From positions 1 to 41,594 of the forward strand of contig JBNGIQ010009368.1 of assembly GCA_049999765.1 (NCBI GenBank): a DNA stretch of 41,594 nt, read 5' to 3'. The position numbers and the translations under genes are program-made. The DNA is from Phaeoceros laevis. Its lineage: Eukaryota; Anthocerotophyta; Anthocerotopsida; Notothyladales. The stretch's first letter is position 1. Each line of letters opens with the position of its first letter. The notes beneath the pieces were generated by a model. It had not been told where the DNA came from, made no database searches, and saw nothing but the letters and a program-made list of their open reading frames with translations. This document shows positions 22,101 through 32,800 of the stretch, one piece after another.

Positions 22101-23012
22101 AGATTGAGCATACTTGATCCTGTAGTGGAGTGTTCGCAAGTTCTAGAGAAACAACATTGAGAAGTGGCTTCCGCGGATGTGGCTGTGCATAGTAATCTAC
22201 CCACTCAGCCATGGTGTATAGCGGCCCTTCTGACTGCGCATGAGAAAATATTTGACTTGATCAGCAACTCCACTGTGCATGTACAACTTTGGCAGCACGG
22301 GCAAACTGGGCATCCCACCCTCAACACCATCGGATCTTATGCATTGTATGATCCCATCATTCTAGGGAGCATGGTTCCTACAAACAAAGGTTACCTGGGT
22401 AGCTACATCGATGGTATTGATCAGCTTGTCCGAGCCAACGAGTCGAGCTAACCGTTGCACAGTGATTTTACCTTCTGGCAACCTATCAAATTTTCCATGC
22501 AGACAGAAGGAGCTCAAGTCACGATCGACAACAGTTCCCAAGCCACACGATGCCAGAAAACTCGCAGCTGAAGATCAACGGACAGTTGCTTCAGGTAAGT
22601 GTCCAAACTACCAAGAAAATGAAAAAAAAAAACCTGTCACCTACCTAGTCTCAAGAAGATCGCTGCCTGCTCGCGCAACCCAACCAAAGAAGGCTGCGCT
22701 GGCAAGGCAGAATCAAGCCGTGACTACAAACCTGATGCCAAGAGCTTGGGGAGAATCCTCGGTAGCCCGCACGACGCAAGGGTTGCAAAAGCCAGTGGAG
22801 TGCACAAACTGCGGGAGCTGATCAGCTAGTAGACTGGTAACGGAGGGTAGAATATGGTCCCTGCTTTCCTGCCCGGGCGGCCATCGCAGTACCGCTCTGG
22901 CTAGCTTCTTGTGCTGAACTCGGAGGCAGTCGGCAAAGCCTGTACTGTCTAGGCGTGCATAGTCCACGGCCGCCCGTTGCCGCTTAGACCTTCGCTTCTG
23001 ATCGTCCCCCAT
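19107..23012 (-). CDS. JmjC histone demethylase, KDM2/KDM7 (JHDM1/PHF8)-like
   Basis: Fifteen minus-strand exons join in frame: 23012-22732, 22482-22395, 22233-22114, 22006-21929, 21835-21744, 21641-21560, 21436-21363, 21250-21152, 20977-20909, 20759-20624, 20517-20443, 20343-20281, 20167-20102, 19559-19403 and 19282-19107 (551 aa). The KDM2/KDM7 pre-JmjC signature includes [10 protein letters not shown]...[13 protein letters not shown] and [10 protein letters not shown]. The JmjC core has [15 protein letters not shown] (Fe ligands H206 and D208), [10 protein letters not shown] (cosubstrate Lys K223), [19 protein letters not shown] (H278) and LPLQLE. All iron ligands are present, so a 2-oxoglutarate-dependent lysine demethylase is expected, acting in the nucleus. 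No PHD, CXXC or F-box was seen. The tail is acidic ([20 protein letters not shown]), then has a C-x2-C pair and a basic end. Start ATG 23012 precedes a basic KRRSKRQR tract. The two C-terminal exons are less certain. Confidence 0.88.
20978..21151 (-). other. Putative U12-type AT-AC intron in the JmjC gene
   Basis: On the minus strand the exon ends GGAG-AT and the intron starts ATATCC (21151) and ends GGGCAC (20978). A branch-like TTTCTTGAC has its A at 20997, 19 bases before the end. Splicing gives [21 protein letters not shown], which keeps the spacing of the KDM2/KDM7 family at this point. No GT-AG pair restores this frame. Confidence 0.6.
21437..21559 (-). other. GC-AG intron in the JmjC gene
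   Basis: The donor CAG|GCATGT (21560/21559, minus) is joined to the acceptor GCTGCAG|GCTAGTG (21437/21436). It links ...[10 protein letters not shown] to [11 protein letters not shown] in phase 0. The nearby GT alternative leads to a stop. Confidence 0.65.
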
Positions 23013-24071
23013 CCTCAGCAAACACACCAACGAAAATCCCTCAGTTCCGCTTCCGGTCCGAGACGAGTTTCAAGATTTTTTGCAACCACGCTCGGCCCTG
23101 AACATGGCATGTCCCAGCAACAAGTTACGTCGTAGCATCAAGAATGAGACCGCACTGTTGGAGATCTCCAACATCGTCACCGTCACCTAGGCTGGGGAGC
23201 AGAAGGCAACTCAGCGTGGCAAGAACGTTGCGTTTTAGCTGCACACTCCCAACCATGCAGCAACGTGAATTTCGCCCACTTACAGCTTACAAGCACTGAA
23301 CCTCCTTTGTGTAATGCATCTCGATACCGTCAGAGGCGATGTAACAAAGACACTGCCAAGAGGATAGGATTTTCCGAGCACGTCAGCGGGGTGTACTGGC
23401 ACTCTACGGCGAAACCGGCTCCGGAAAAGTGACTTTTTTTAAAAGCTTTATTTAGGGGAGTGTTTGAATTACGTTATTCCTTGGCGTGGCTTTTGTACGG
23501 AATCCTCGGTGACAGGCGCCAAGCGCCGGGACAGCAAGCAGGCCCGACTAGTCGTGCCCACGAACAAAGCTAGTGCAAAAGGGCTATGCTTGCAATGTCA
23601 CACCTCAATTGTTTACAAAGTCTGCACCTTCACTGGTTCCTCTTTGGCCAGACTACATGCCAACGTGCCATACAAAGAGCACAAGCTAAGCAAGATCAAG
23701 AAAGGAAGAAAGAAAGAAAGCAAAAACTAAGAAACTGAAAACTCACGAAGGAAAACAAGACACACACCGGATTTGTTGGAGCTCGAAAGGCTCTCTTTTC
23801 TTTGCTCAGTAGCTCAACTTAACCTCTAATGGACCAAGAGACTCATTTTGAGTCTATGAGGGTAGTTTTTTGCCATGTGCGAAATGTTTTTATGAAGAAT
23901 GTAGTGATTTTTTTTGTAACATCTGATTGGGAACTACTCTTCTACCCTTAGTTACCGGAAAGTTTGAAACCGTGGTATGTATCTTATGTTTCGAACGCCA
24001 AAACTGGTTGCTTTTAGGAGGGGCGATTCATACACTCGTATGAAACTACGTATTCCAGTATAATGAATTAT
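23013..24071. other. Upstream region of the JmjC gene
   Basis: It should contain the promoter of the minus-strand JmjC gene. A (GAAA)n-like run lies at about 23700-23722. No upstream PHD-finger exon and no other gene were recognised. Confidence 0.4.
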
Positions 24072-24495
24072 NNNNNNNNNNNNNNNNNNNNNNNNNNNNN
24101 NNNNNNNNNNNNNNNNNNNNNNNNNNNNNNNNNNNNNNNNNNNNNNNNNNNNNNNNNNNNNNNNNNNNNNNNNNNNNNNNNNNNNNNNNNNNNNNNNNNN
24201 NNNNNNNNNNNNNNNNNNNNNNNNNNNNNNNNNNNNNNNNNNNNNNNNNNNNNNNNNNNNNNNNNNNNNNNNNNNNNNNNNNNNNNNNNNNNNNNNNNNN
24301 NNNNNNNNNNNNNNNNNNNNNNNNNNNNNNNNNNNNNNNNNNNNNNNNNNNNNNNNNNNNNNNNNNNNNNNNNNNNNNNNNNNNNNNNNNNNNNNNNNNN
24401 NNNNNNNNNNNNNNNNNNNNNNNNNNNNNNNNNNNNNNNNNNNNNNNNNNNNNNNNNNNNNNNNNNNNNNNNNNNNNNNNNNNNNNNNNNNNNNN
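24072..24495. other. Assembly gap (424 N)
   Basis: Unresolved bases. The gap abuts a LINE fragment on its right, so it may hide more of that element. Confidence 0.99.
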
Positions 24496-25330
24496 GACGT
24501 TCTCGAGAGATGCTTGAACATGGAGAGCCCTCCAAAGTGTCTTCAACATATCACTAGGGTTACAGGAGATGATTCGCATCCAAATCTGGGCCTGCCACTC
24601 AAGGAGGGTGAGGAAAACGCTGAGATTAGGAAACGGATCTGCTTGAGATTCATTAAAGAGGCGAGGGCACTGCAAGTGATGGAACTGTCACTTGTTGCCA
24701 GAGTTCTGGCAATCAATCATATCCTCACGGCAACACTCTGGTTTTTTTTTTTTGCCTGGGCTCCAACGGAAGCAGACTTTAAGAGACTTCAACAGGTCAT
24801 AATGGGATTCCTCTGGAGTTGACTGGTAGATACTCCTTCCTCGATTCACCATGCCACCTTATACAGCCTAAGGCAAAAGGAGGCTTAGGGCTTGAAGACC
24901 CGCTGCAAAAAGCAAAAGTACTCCACGGGCAGTGAACACTAAAAACATTGTCCCCAACTCCATATTTGTGGCAAGCATATATAGCCAGGAGAATATCTAC
25001 CATTAGTGTAGTGAAGGAAGTGACCGAATCCACATCACATATTTTTGCGGGAAAATCGAGACTCATAGAGCATGTGGGCTCCCCGCTGTGGAGAGCTATC
25101 TGGAGGAGTTAGAAGGAGCTTAAAAATCTGTTGGTGTGGAACTAGGTCTCCTGGGAACCGGGCGCGGCTCTTCGTGCCTAAAACGTGCCTTCGCCAAATC
25201 CCCTAAACACAGAAAATGGGCAAGGTGTCTCTGTGAAAAAGGCCTTTTGGCGCTGGCATGTAATATTTATTTTTTTCAGACACGTGTTCATTTTTGGAGA
25301 AGTGTGATTTCAAGCTTTTTTAGAAAAAAA
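24496..25330 (+). pseudogene. Non-LTR (LINE/L1-like) retrotransposon fragment
   Basis: The plus-strand translation from 24514 gives the C-terminal part of a plant L1-type ORF2: LVARVLAINHILTATLWFFFFAW, then DFKRLQQVIMGFLWS. After an in-frame stop near 24820, broken frames resemble HLIQPKAKGGLGLEDPLQKA and LWQAYIARRIS. These match the region between reverse transcriptase and the C-terminal zinc motif of LINE ORF2. Multiple stops and frameshifts make it a dead 5'-truncated copy. A T12 run sits at about 24741-24752. The 5' side is lost in the gap. Confidence 0.7.
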
Positions 25331-25558
25331 AGGGTCAAGTTCCCCGGACATGCGGACACGATACCGGTAACTTGTGCTTTTAAAATCAGGCCGGTCACTT
25401 CTCTGGCTAACCGGGATGCAAGTTACAAAAAACCTACACTGCCGCCACCGTTCCATCGGACAAAAAAAAATTGTCCTGGTCATCCGGGACGTTACAAAAA
25501 ACTACCTGCCACCACCGTCGTATCGCTCCATCTCCTCCAGAAGGTTGTCGCCCAGCTG
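25331..25558. other. Short intergenic stretch with an internal repeat
   Basis: Two related copies of GTTACAAAAAAC...CTGCC(A/G)CCACCGT occur near 25432-25453 and 25492-25519. No gene is seen. Confidence 0.4.
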
Positions 25559-26759
25559 TCAAAGGTTAGGGTTCGTCCTTCCCGTGTTCGGAGGTGCAGG
25601 CGGCATACCATTCTCGGAGTCGTTCTCCAACAGATCTTGTGAGTCATCTACAGAGGCTCCACTCTCGAAATTGTTGTCAATCGCTGCCTCCTTGTTGACC
25701 GGCTGCTGTGGCGGCACGCTGTCCGGGACGGCAGTCGCTGCCTCTTTCACACCCTGCTGTGGCCGCACCTTCGCCTTGAGTTGCTTGTCCGCCCCCAACG
25801 ACTGCACTGCTGCATACACACATTGCCCTGCTCCCAAGCCAATAGAGTAGCTTGGCTCCTTGCAGAATGCCCTGTCAGATGTTGTAGTCCAAGATGCTGC
25901 CCCAACTTCCTCATCTACATTGGGCAGCATCTCCAAGCTGGCCACCCGAATTGGTATGAATTGTGCACACCATGGGTCGACCTCAATAGACACACAATGT
26001 CTCCCAGATTGCAAAGCAGCAACCATGGTACTTCCAGTGCCTGCGCATCCATCAACCACCCAGTCTCCTGCGGAAGAAAACCAGCTCACAAGCTTGGACA
26101 TGAGGCGAATGGGCTTTTGATATGGGTTTACCACCTTTGAATCCAGTGTGTTGTAGCACAACTTGTGCATAACTGTTGCCTCCCTGAACACGTTGGTGCA
26201 TCCTGCTTCACTTTCAATTGATTCATCCAAGGCAAACATATCTGCGACAACATCATTGCTACTAGAAGAACATGCAATTGTGAACAGGTCTATGGACTCA
26301 TACATGCAAGCTTCCTGCCTCACATGGTGCAAGATTACTTTTTTCCCACACACAGGTTTGTATGCCTCCATTGCAATGATCTCTAAGCACCTTTCGGACC
26401 ACATCTGTATCATCAATGCTATGGAACAGCACAGCCCTCCACACAGTAGACGTTGTTATGTTAGCAAATGCAGCAACAATGCTCTCAAGTAAACCGGTCG
26501 TCATGGCTAGTCCCTTCAAGGCCCGTCCCTCTTGGCTGGTCTAAACAAAGTAAGTTGTACAGTCACGGCTTTAAATACCTGCTCATCTGAACAATGTCCT
26601 CATTGAACACAAGATACATACACTTATCGCCTGGCTCGAAAGTGTCATCTCTGTAATACTCAACCACATCATCATTGTTCCTGCCCATGAGCTGCCGTTG
26701 GTCTTCTTGCTGATCAATGATACCACGATTTCGCTCTTTTGGTGAGTTCCTTAAATTTT
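25559..26759 (-). pseudogene. Prokaryotic-type N4/N6 DNA amino-methyltransferase-like gene, frameshifted
   Basis: Two minus-strand exons are visible, 26759-26579 and 26535-25559, joined by a GT-AG intron. The first gives DDVVEYYRDDTFEPGDKCMY and the second GLLESIVAAFANITTSTVWR, then QTCVWEK. A 1-base shift in an A6 run (26339-26344) moves the frame to VILHHVRQEACMYESIDLF. The C-terminal part carries the N6_N4_Mtase signature: NPYQKPIRLMSKLVSWFSSAG, then DWVVDGCAGTGST (AdoMet motif I, about 26026-26058), then HCVSIEVDPWC. The final 110 residues are low-complexity, ending TNPNL. The catalytic DPPY/SPPY motif, expected upstream in this class, was not found, so either exons are missing or the protein is inactive. 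Substrate and target (DNA or RNA) are unknown. The frameshift could be a sequencing error. Confidence 0.7.
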
Positions 26760-27141
26760 CTTAGGAGGTCTGCACTCTTGCCCACGTCTTTTGCTTTCTG
26801 ACCAGTCCACAAAAACCACATGTGTAAGTCTGATGTATGCCGCATCACAAACTCAACATAACTTGTACAATACAGCACACAAGCTCCACATAACTTGCAA
26901 AATACAGCCCGGGCATCCAAGGTTTAGGGTTCTGATCATTTGCATCCAGGTGTATAGCTACACATGTTCTGAGCATTTGCATCCAGGTGTACAACTACAC
27001 ATTTGCATCCAGGTGTACAGCTACACATGTTTTTGACAGCCGACCTTCCTCAGTATCAAGTGCTTTCGGTGAACCCGTGTGCAACAGCAAAGCAACACTT
27101 TCACGAAATTAAAAAATAGATGTGAGGCATACGAATGGTCC
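26760..27141. other. Upstream/intronic region with short tandem repeat
   Basis: At about 26937-27030 there are three spaced copies of CATTTGCATCCAGGTGTA followed by a CTACACAT core, 26-36 bp apart. A minus-strand frame at 26714-26920 may be part of an upstream exon of the methyltransferase gene, but I could not anchor it. Confidence 0.45.
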
Positions 27142-27720
27142 GAGAGGAAGAGCTTGACAGCCAAGCCTCCCGGGCATCCAGTGCACAACCGAACTCTGAA
27201 AATACAAAATCAAATACTTGTACTAAATGCAGTACTCATAGGAAATCGAGTGCACAAACAAAATCCAGTGCCTGAGAGGAAGAGCTTGACAGCCATGTCT
27301 CCCGAGCATCCAGTGCACATACGAACTCTGCACATACAAAATCAAATACTCATACTAAAAGCAGTACTCATAGGAAATCCAGTGCACAAACAAAATCCAG
27401 TGCACAAAAAAAATCCAGTGCCTGAGAGGAATTCGAATAGCTTGACAGCCAAGCATCCCGGGCAGCCAATGCACATACGATATCTGAAAATTTGAAATGA
27501 AATGCTCAAACGCATGTGCAGTACTCATAGGAAATCCACTGCACAAACCAAATCCAGTGCCTGAAAGAAATCCAGTGCCGGAGAGGAAGAGCTTGACAGC
27601 CAAGCATCCCGGGCAGCCAGTGCACATTACAAATCTGAAAATGCGAAATCAAGTGCTGAAACGAAATGCAATGCTCATAGGTCCTACAAAATTTGGAAAC
27701 ACAAGTGAGGCATACCACTT
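27142..27720. repeat. Four-copy tandem array of about 132-157 bp
   Basis: Units starting GAGAGGAAGAGCTTGACAGCC (or a close variant) begin at about 27142, 27274, 27424 and 27581. Each continues through a CCAGTGCAC...GCAGTACTCATAGGAAATCCA segment, with local expansion of an AAATCCAGTGC sub-repeat. A plus-strand frame stays open through 138 codons (27079-27495) and then 82 codons (27497-27745), reflecting unit lengths near multiples of three. Confidence 0.85.
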
Positions 27721-27870
27721 TGGCAAACTGCAGCTAAAACGTTGACACGATGTCATCTGTTGTATGGTTCGGATATCTCAAACGGGTTTCATCCTAGTCA
27801 GCACGCTACAGTTGCTTCACCATGGCTGCCTGTATGATGTTCAACTTCTTGCAGTTCTCAAGCCATGCTT

Positions 27871-29663
27871 CACTGCTAGAAAAAACTTTCCAGAATAACG
27901 GTGGTTGTAACGCGCCAATCGCTTTTTGTCACGGTGGGGGTAGGTTGTAACGGCGGCAAGTGGCGAGGCCCGGACCGTGCATTTTAATCATTCATCGTGT
28001 CAAAAACGCGACGTATCATGAGCTTGTGACACGGTGAACCGGCCCCGACCCGGGAGCCCGCCACCCCTTCCCGGTTGCAAGCACGGACCATTTTGAGGGC
28101 GTGTCAGGGTTATGGCAGGCGTACGAGAGCACTGCCACGGCGCCTCCTGACACCCTGGTACCTCCTTACACCCTGGCCCCGCCTGTCCGGCCGTCCAACC
28201 TGAAGCCCTGAAGCCGCGTGTCAGAAACCTATCGGAAGTTGGCACGTGGAAGTGTTCTCAATTTGAATTTTGAATTGCATTTGAACCGCGTTGGTTTTGA
28301 ATTGCATTTGAACCGCGTTTGCCGAAGTTTTCTGACCGAATAGCATCTCTCAAAATAATGAGGTTTAGATTGGCAAGATAGAAAAATGCGTTAGCCGCAG
28401 AATTCAATGGTCTCAAAAATTGTTTGGCCTGTGCTCCCAAGAGGTAAGCTAGCATGCTACCAAAATGCTTCTGATAATGCTTGGCAAGTACGAGTGCACC
28501 ACAACCTTAATCCTGCGCTCGCGAAGACCATTATGAAACTCATGCTCATGCTGTTTGGACAGACGATCCAAACAACCAAAAGTTGGTGTTCTGTGAACGT
28601 CCCAGTTAGGGACAAATGGAGACCCTCCTCCTCAAAGGGCTAGTGCCCGGAAATCGGCTGTTGCCGCATCAACAATCTCAAGTTCCGTAGAGAGCTCAGC
28701 TAGTTTTGTTGTGTTTTCTTGCTGCACAGTGGCTGGGGCCTTTGCATAGCCAGATGTGCTCATCGGTGCTGAAAGAGCATCTTGCTGCCTGTCAAACCAA
28801 TGACGCCTAGTTAGCTTCATACGCAATCCAGTATTGGCCACCCTAGCAGAGTACACTGACTCGACCCACCTCTGAAGTTCATCTCTCTTCTTCTTCAACT
28901 TGGATAGTTCCAGGTCTACATCGACCAAACCTTGAACAAGAAGAAAAACTGACACACTTGCGTTTACAATCTTCACACCGCATCCCACTGGAGGTTGTTC
29001 ACCATCTCTCAGCACCTACATTCCAGGCAGAGTTTCGTTAGAGCAGTTGCCACAGGCATTGCCGAAAACATACAAAGCTAAGAGGCCACAACCCTCATGA
29101 TCGCTCCCCACCCCACCGCCCTCAGCCCGCCCAGCAACAATGTTGCCCATAGCGAGCCGCCCTGCTACCCTAAACAGTACCCAGTGCCCGCCACGCCAGC
29201 AGCCTGGGGCAGTGCACCCAACTGCACCCTGGGTGCACCATGCCCGCGTGCTGGTGGACAAGCAGCAGGAAAGCTTGAAAAACCTAAGCCCTTAGCGTTT
29301 CATGAAGCCCAGGTTTCGCATGCTTGCTGACGAAACTGTCGTGGAGCCATCTGGCGCTTGTAATCATGGCGCCCGGGCCAGCAATGGCAATGCGGGCAGG
29401 GCTTTGGTCGCTCGGGGGGCAGGGCTTTGGTCGCTTGGGCCAGGCAAACCAAGATCACGGAGCCTGAGCAAGGCAATGGAACCTGCAAGATGCCGGGCCA
29501 GCCCGTTGGATGCCCGGCAACTACAGGTGGGCGGGGGAGGGACCATGGTCACGAGAACAATCGTGGTATCGACCGTGACAAAATCCTCAGGAGACACGCT
29601 CGGGCAGCGTGATTTCTAACTGTTACAGGCCACCGTTATTCTGGAAGGTTTTTTCTAGTAGTG
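27871..29663. mobile_element. Non-autonomous CACTA-type transposon carrying host gene exons
   Basis: The terminal inverted repeats of 34 bp at 27871-27904 and 29630-29663 match at 32 of 34 positions. They begin CACTGCTAGAAAAA and CACTACTAGAAAAA, the hallmark of En/Spm (CACTA) elements. The 1,793-bp element has GC-rich subterminal DNA with recurring GTAAC/GTCAC motifs. No transposase is present. It contains two exons of a valyl-tRNA synthetase gene in minus orientation. Flanking 3-bp target duplications are not evident (CTT and AAG). It is therefore a Pack-type (gene-capturing) element by inference. Confidence 0.82.
28632..29015 (-). pseudogene. Valyl-tRNA synthetase C-terminal fragment (two exons) inside CACTA element
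   Basis: Exon A (29015-28870) and exon B (28788-28632) join through a GT-AG intron to about 100 aa. They read VGCGVKIVNASVSVFLLVQG, then a coiled-coil LELSKLKKKRDELQRQQDALS, then SGYAKAPATVQQENTTKLAELS. This is the C-terminal coiled-coil domain of eukaryotic cytosolic/organellar ValRS, which contacts tRNA(Val). The catalytic domains (HIGH and KMSKS motifs) and anticodon-binding domain are absent from the window. The intron is retained, so the fragment was acquired as DNA, not via mRNA. It keeps an open frame, so it could still yield a partial peptide, but it is not a synthetase. Confidence 0.8.
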
Positions 29664-29794
29664 AAGGCTCATTTATAGCGCATTGGGGAGACAAGTCGAA
29701 AGAAATGGACACCAACGCCACCAAAGGACAGGTTCATTCAATGCTTTTGCGACTGCTGTTGATGAAAAAAGGCTAACTGTCTTGATTTCTGCAG

Positions 29795-29889
29795 GATTCT
29801 GGCATCACTAGATGACAATGGCCAATTCCGAGCAGGATCCCTTGCTGCACAGCTGTTCAAGGCAATAATGTGCAAGCACAATCACGTTG
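29795..29889 (+). other. Possible orphan exon
   Basis: A 95-bp stretch has good splice sites (TTTCTGCAG| and |GTAAGG) and translates to ILASLDDNGQFRAGSLAAQL followed by FKAIMCKHNHV. Composition is protein-like, but I do not recognise the family and found no partner exon nearby. Confidence 0.3.
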
Positions 29890-32800
29890 GTAAGGCTTGA
29901 ATGGCTAGAGATGCCTTAGAAATGCATGATTGCTAGCATTGTGGTATGTTACACCAACCTAGGCCCTAGAACACAGTGGATTATCTAGATGCTACTAGAC
30001 AGTGGTCAATCTTACTTTGTCAAAGATATTTTTAAGCTTTGGTTTGCAGCCACAAAAACGGTTCCCGCCATTGTGACTTCTTCTCCTACTCTTTCCAGCG
30101 CATAGCTTTCTCTCTCTGCCGCCACCCATCACATAGTTTGATAAATAGTTGCCCAGGACACACATCTTTTCAGTCATCCTTGTCTTGCACCAAACTTCTG
30201 GTCCTCATGCTCACAATTTGTTGAGCTTTCGAGCTCCAATGGGGTCTTTGTAAGCTACAGTCGGTCGTTTTTGCGCGAGTACTTGAGTACTTGAGCTAGT
30301 TTATTTCGCGCCATTCATGACGGGGTAAAATGACGGGGTAACTAGTTATCCCAATCAAGATATGACGGGGTAATTATTACCCCAATCTGATCCAAAAAAA
30401 TCAAAAAGTAAAAAAAAGTACTCGATGCCCTCAAAAAATCTACTCCTACCTTGCATGAGTTTCACCCAACCAAGTGGGGCCTACCCATAGGTACACCTGG
30501 AAAAAATGGCACCTAGAACAAGTACCAGAAAATACTTTTTCCAAACCCTGAACATAGTACTTTGCATCCCATTTTAGCATGTAACTTTCACAACACGTGT
30601 CCATTTTCAAATATTCTTACATATTCTGAAAGCTCTCAACAAGACAACCATCCTTTTCTCTTTTTTTTTCATATTTAAATATGGCAAGTACCATTTACGA
30701 ATAGTCAAACTTAAAAAATGGATGAAAGTGAGGGGTGGACACTAAAAAACGTTGCACTGTAGCATGCAAGTTCCCAATGCTGCCCACCCTTACCAGCTGT
30801 TTTTCTCACTTGCCTTCCCTCACTCGAATCCTTGCTAGGCAGTCCCTACGCAAGTATTTGCAACTTCATAGCTCTCACCTTGCCCTGCCCTTTCGTTGCA
30901 GTTTGGCCCTAGCTGGCAACTGTCCTCACTCCCTGTGAAGAACTTGCAGTTTTGCGTCAAGTAGTCCCAGTCCTCCCCTCCTCCGGTGTCTACCAATATT
31001 TTGCCTTTGAGATTTCAAGGTTGCTAAAACCAGTGCCCCTCCTGTAGTGCAACAGCAGCCTATTAGAAAGCCCGTTTTTGCTGAAAGCTTGAGGTACTGC
31101 TAATTGAGGAAAGAAGCTTGAAGAGGGAAACTGCACAACGTATTGCAGTATAGCTGGGTCCAGGATCTAGCCGCTGGAAATCATGTCGCATCCACAGTCT
31201 TCACAATCTGTAAGAAGCGTCATGAGTTCATGTTTATACTTTGTGCTCTCCGGATAGTAGGGAACTCACTGAGGCATGATGCTAGCTCAACTGTGACTGC
31301 GAGAATACTTAGTTGTCCATAGTAAACAGAATGCTTTGTCTGGTCAAAACCCTTGTGCAAAAAGTGTCTTGAACAGGAATGTTGTCCAGATCTGAAAAAA
31401 CGACAAATCAGGTATGACAAAACAATGATTGAAGCATGTTGAAGTGAACCTGCAAACTGAGTGCACTATTTGATGTTGATAACTATGCTTAAAAAACGTC
31501 CTATTATAAAGATGCTTATACAAAAGGCTGTGAGCTAGGTACGATTATCTTAATGATTCTCTTGCTTTTCTTAATGTCTTGAAGCATGGGTTGAGATGAT
31601 GTCTAATTGAATGGTACCATCCTGCCAAGTAATATACAGCAGGCAGTTAGAGTCATGGACTATTTGCAGACTAATTTTAACAAACTTGCACAAGAGCTTT
31701 GCAGAACCTAGGTCTGCCAATGGACCACCAGAAACCTGGGCCATGATACTTCTTTGGCACTGATGAAGGAGAAGTGGACCTACCATGCAGATGCCTGTTC
31801 TGCAAAATGATTGACAGATGTGCAAAAAATGGTATTTTTTAGCATATTCTGTACGATCTATGCACTAAGTTTGCTATATAACTAGCATGTCTTCATAAAC
31901 GATCACAAGAATGTTGCTGCAACCTAGTTTGCAGATAGCTTGATCGAAGAGCAATGACAATACTTCTGCAAATTTTGAGAATAAACACATGAAAGCTTCA
32001 AGGATACAGCCATCTCTAAGGATCTAGCTCAAGGGACTTCATGCCCGTGACACCAAATTGGAGGCACCCACCAAGAACCTGTCGGGATCCCTGCACAAGG
32101 CAGAAAGGACTTGTTAGCCTGCATGACCATAGTTAGGACCTCGAAGGAGGCAATGTCACCACATCATTTTTAGTTACTTTCAATTTCAAAAAACATTCAA
32201 AGTCTCATACTGGAAATCGTGTGTGTGTGTATACCAGGAATACTGCGTTTGTAGTATGTATGTGTTGTGTGTTACAGCAAGAATGTATGTTAGAAGAAGG
32301 CATGACTTTGTCCTTCTCACACCTGGAATGGGTATTATGTGCAGGATGTGCCGATGGATATATGATATATATCTATTATCCAGAGTCCAATACATACGGG
32401 GTGAATGATACAGCTGACTACTGTCATTTTTAACTGGCCAGGTATGCAGAACTTTTCTCAAAAATATTATAGTTTCTAGAGACGTCTTTACCTAGTCGGG
32501 ATGACTTCTCGAAGGTTCACTAATAATATGAGGGCACAATTCCAACGTGCCAAGGTTGGGTGCAGTTATGAGACTCTGAAAGGGCAGCCCGCCAAGACTT
32601 GGTGACGAGGCCGCTTGCCCACAATCGCATTCAGTGCAACATGCTTACGGCGGTTACTCAGTAACCAGCTGGATGATTTATAGTCAGCCACATTGCCTTT
32701 CTCCCTAGTTTCCCGTGCCGCCACCATCTTAAGAGTTTTTTAGTGTTAGTACATACCAATAAGACTGGCTATGGATTTATTACATGCTGTCAAATTTTCC

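Noticed and set aside
22713-23030. Start of the JmjC gene at 23030
   Set aside because: The upstream codon is not ATG; the first ATG in frame is at 23012 and precedes the basic N-terminus.
27870-29664. Three-base target duplication for the CACTA element
   Set aside because: Flanks are CTT and AAG, which are reverse complements rather than direct repeats, so they are not a target duplication.
31220-31825. Two minus-strand frames of 66 and 84 codons
   Set aside because: No domain, no consistent splice sites linking them, and other frames are equally plausible.
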